DNA from: Pararhodonellum marinum | Lineage (GTDB): Bacteria; Bacteroidota; Bacteroidia; Cytophagales; Cyclobacteriaceae | Assembly: GCF_015354735.1 (NCBI RefSeq) | Contig: NZ_JACEFJ010000010.1 | Span: 1 to 64,000 of the forward strand | Direction of reading: 5' to 3' | DNA length: 64,000 nucleotides | Shown: positions 63,571 to 64,000 of the stretch, one piece after another | Layout: each line of letters opens with the position of its first letter | How positions within the stretch are numbered: position 1 is the first letter of the stretch | The notes under the pieces: model-generated | Databases searched by the model: none | What the model saw: the letters and a program-made list of their open reading frames with translations, nothing else | Told to the model about the DNA's origin: nothing | Translations under genes and position numbers: made by a program

Positions 63571-64000
63571 TGGAGAAGCGATTCTTTTTTATCTGGTTTT
63601 TATTGCTCAGTCCCTTTGCAGGAGCCCAAACTACCATGGGGTTTGAAGACTTTATGGATTGGGTGAAAGAATTCCATCCGGTAGCTTCCCAAGCAGACAT
63701 TACCCTTCAGTTTGGGGAACAGGAAGTCCGAATGGCAAGAGGAGGTTTTGATCCTTTGTTGTATGGTGACTTGGACAATAAGGTTTACAACACTTCCAAT
63801 TATTATGACAAGCGAGAAGCTGGGATCGTCATTCCTGTTTTCGGACCAGTAGATCTCAAGGGTAACTTTGAGCAAAATACTGGGACTTTCCTTAATCCTG
63901 AAAAATCTGTTCCTTCTGAAGGTCTAATTACTGCAGGGGCTTCCATCAATATCGGTGAAGGATTATTTATTGATCGGGCAAGGGCTACTTTCCGTCAAGC
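63567..64000 (+). CDS. TolC-family outer-membrane protein (partial)
   Basis: The reading frame runs from ATG 63567 (or the adjacent ATG 63570) off the right edge. The N-terminus has a signal peptide (FFFIWFLLLSPFAGAQ), then MGFEDFMDWVKEFHPVASQ and VRMARGGFDPLLYGDL, the latter fitting the early helix and strand of TolC-type proteins. With the upstream ABC and HlyD genes it forms a three-component export system. It overlaps the HlyD stop by 4 nt (ATGA). Confidence 0.85.
   Translation, partial: MMEKRFFFIWFLLLSPFAGAQTTMGFEDFMDWVKEFHPVASQADITLQFGEQEVRMARGGFDPLLYGDLDNKVYNTSNYYDKREAGIVIPVFGPVDLKGNFEQNTGTFLNPEKSVPSEGLITAGASINIGEGLFIDRARATFRQ

Overview
The window is a chromosomal segment of a Gram-negative Bacteroidota bacterium, most likely of the Cytophagales/Cyclobacteriaceae type. 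Evidence for this is a T9SS (type IX secretion) cargo protein with a CHU_C-type C-terminal sorting domain followed by a PorP/SprF gene, a PorX regulator, an LpxC-FabZ fusion, a DUF2723 (TMEM260-like) protein, promoters of the Bacteroidota form TTTG-N19-TAnnTTTG, and start sites that mostly lack Shine-Dalgarno sequences. I saw no rRNA, tRNA, CRISPR array, prophage or intact insertion sequence.

Layout. Positions 1-3230 are accessory: a flavin monooxygenase, a possible group II intron 3' remnant at the left edge, and a higBA toxin-antitoxin pair between blocks of a pyrimidine-rich repeat with a period near 135 bp. Then come glyS (3276-4742), a T9SS cargo/PorP pair (5288-10143), and a sugar and glycosylation cluster (10246-16619: UDP-glucuronate 4-epimerase type, rfbB, GT4 glycosyltransferase, DUF2723). 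A photolyase-family gene with a 42-codon DUF2256 gene follows. The stretch from 18500 to 30900 holds YIP1-like, TPR, Lrp/AsnC, Nudix, MATE, thioesterase, M24 peptidase, YhhN, MFS, prfB (with its programmed +1 frameshift), a small exported protein, ilvE and a PduO-type adenosyltransferase.

From 30929 to 37395 a minus-strand block carries a LolD-like ATPase, a 932-aa membrane TPR protein, gatC, plsC-like, a truncated haemoglobin and an NfeD/ClpP-class protein. A LysM/DPBB protein follows; its last codons and terminator have been copied into a four-unit tandem array (38598-39322). Next is the lipid A block (HD hydrolase, lpxD, lpxC-fabZ, lpxA, ABC ATPase), divergent from porX-tsaE-ald.

The least explained region is 48231-53958. 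A four-gene operon encodes a ThiF/E1-like enzyme, a GNAT-like protein, a 7TMR-DISM histidine kinase and a REC-histidine kinase; next to it, on the other strand, lies a separate REC protein that closely resembles the REC domain of the last gene. It looks like a small-molecule synthesis and sensing module. The right end has ppa, a porin, valS, fumarylacetoacetase and a type I secretion-like operon (ABC, HlyD, TolC) whose ABC protein has lost most nucleotide-handling motifs.
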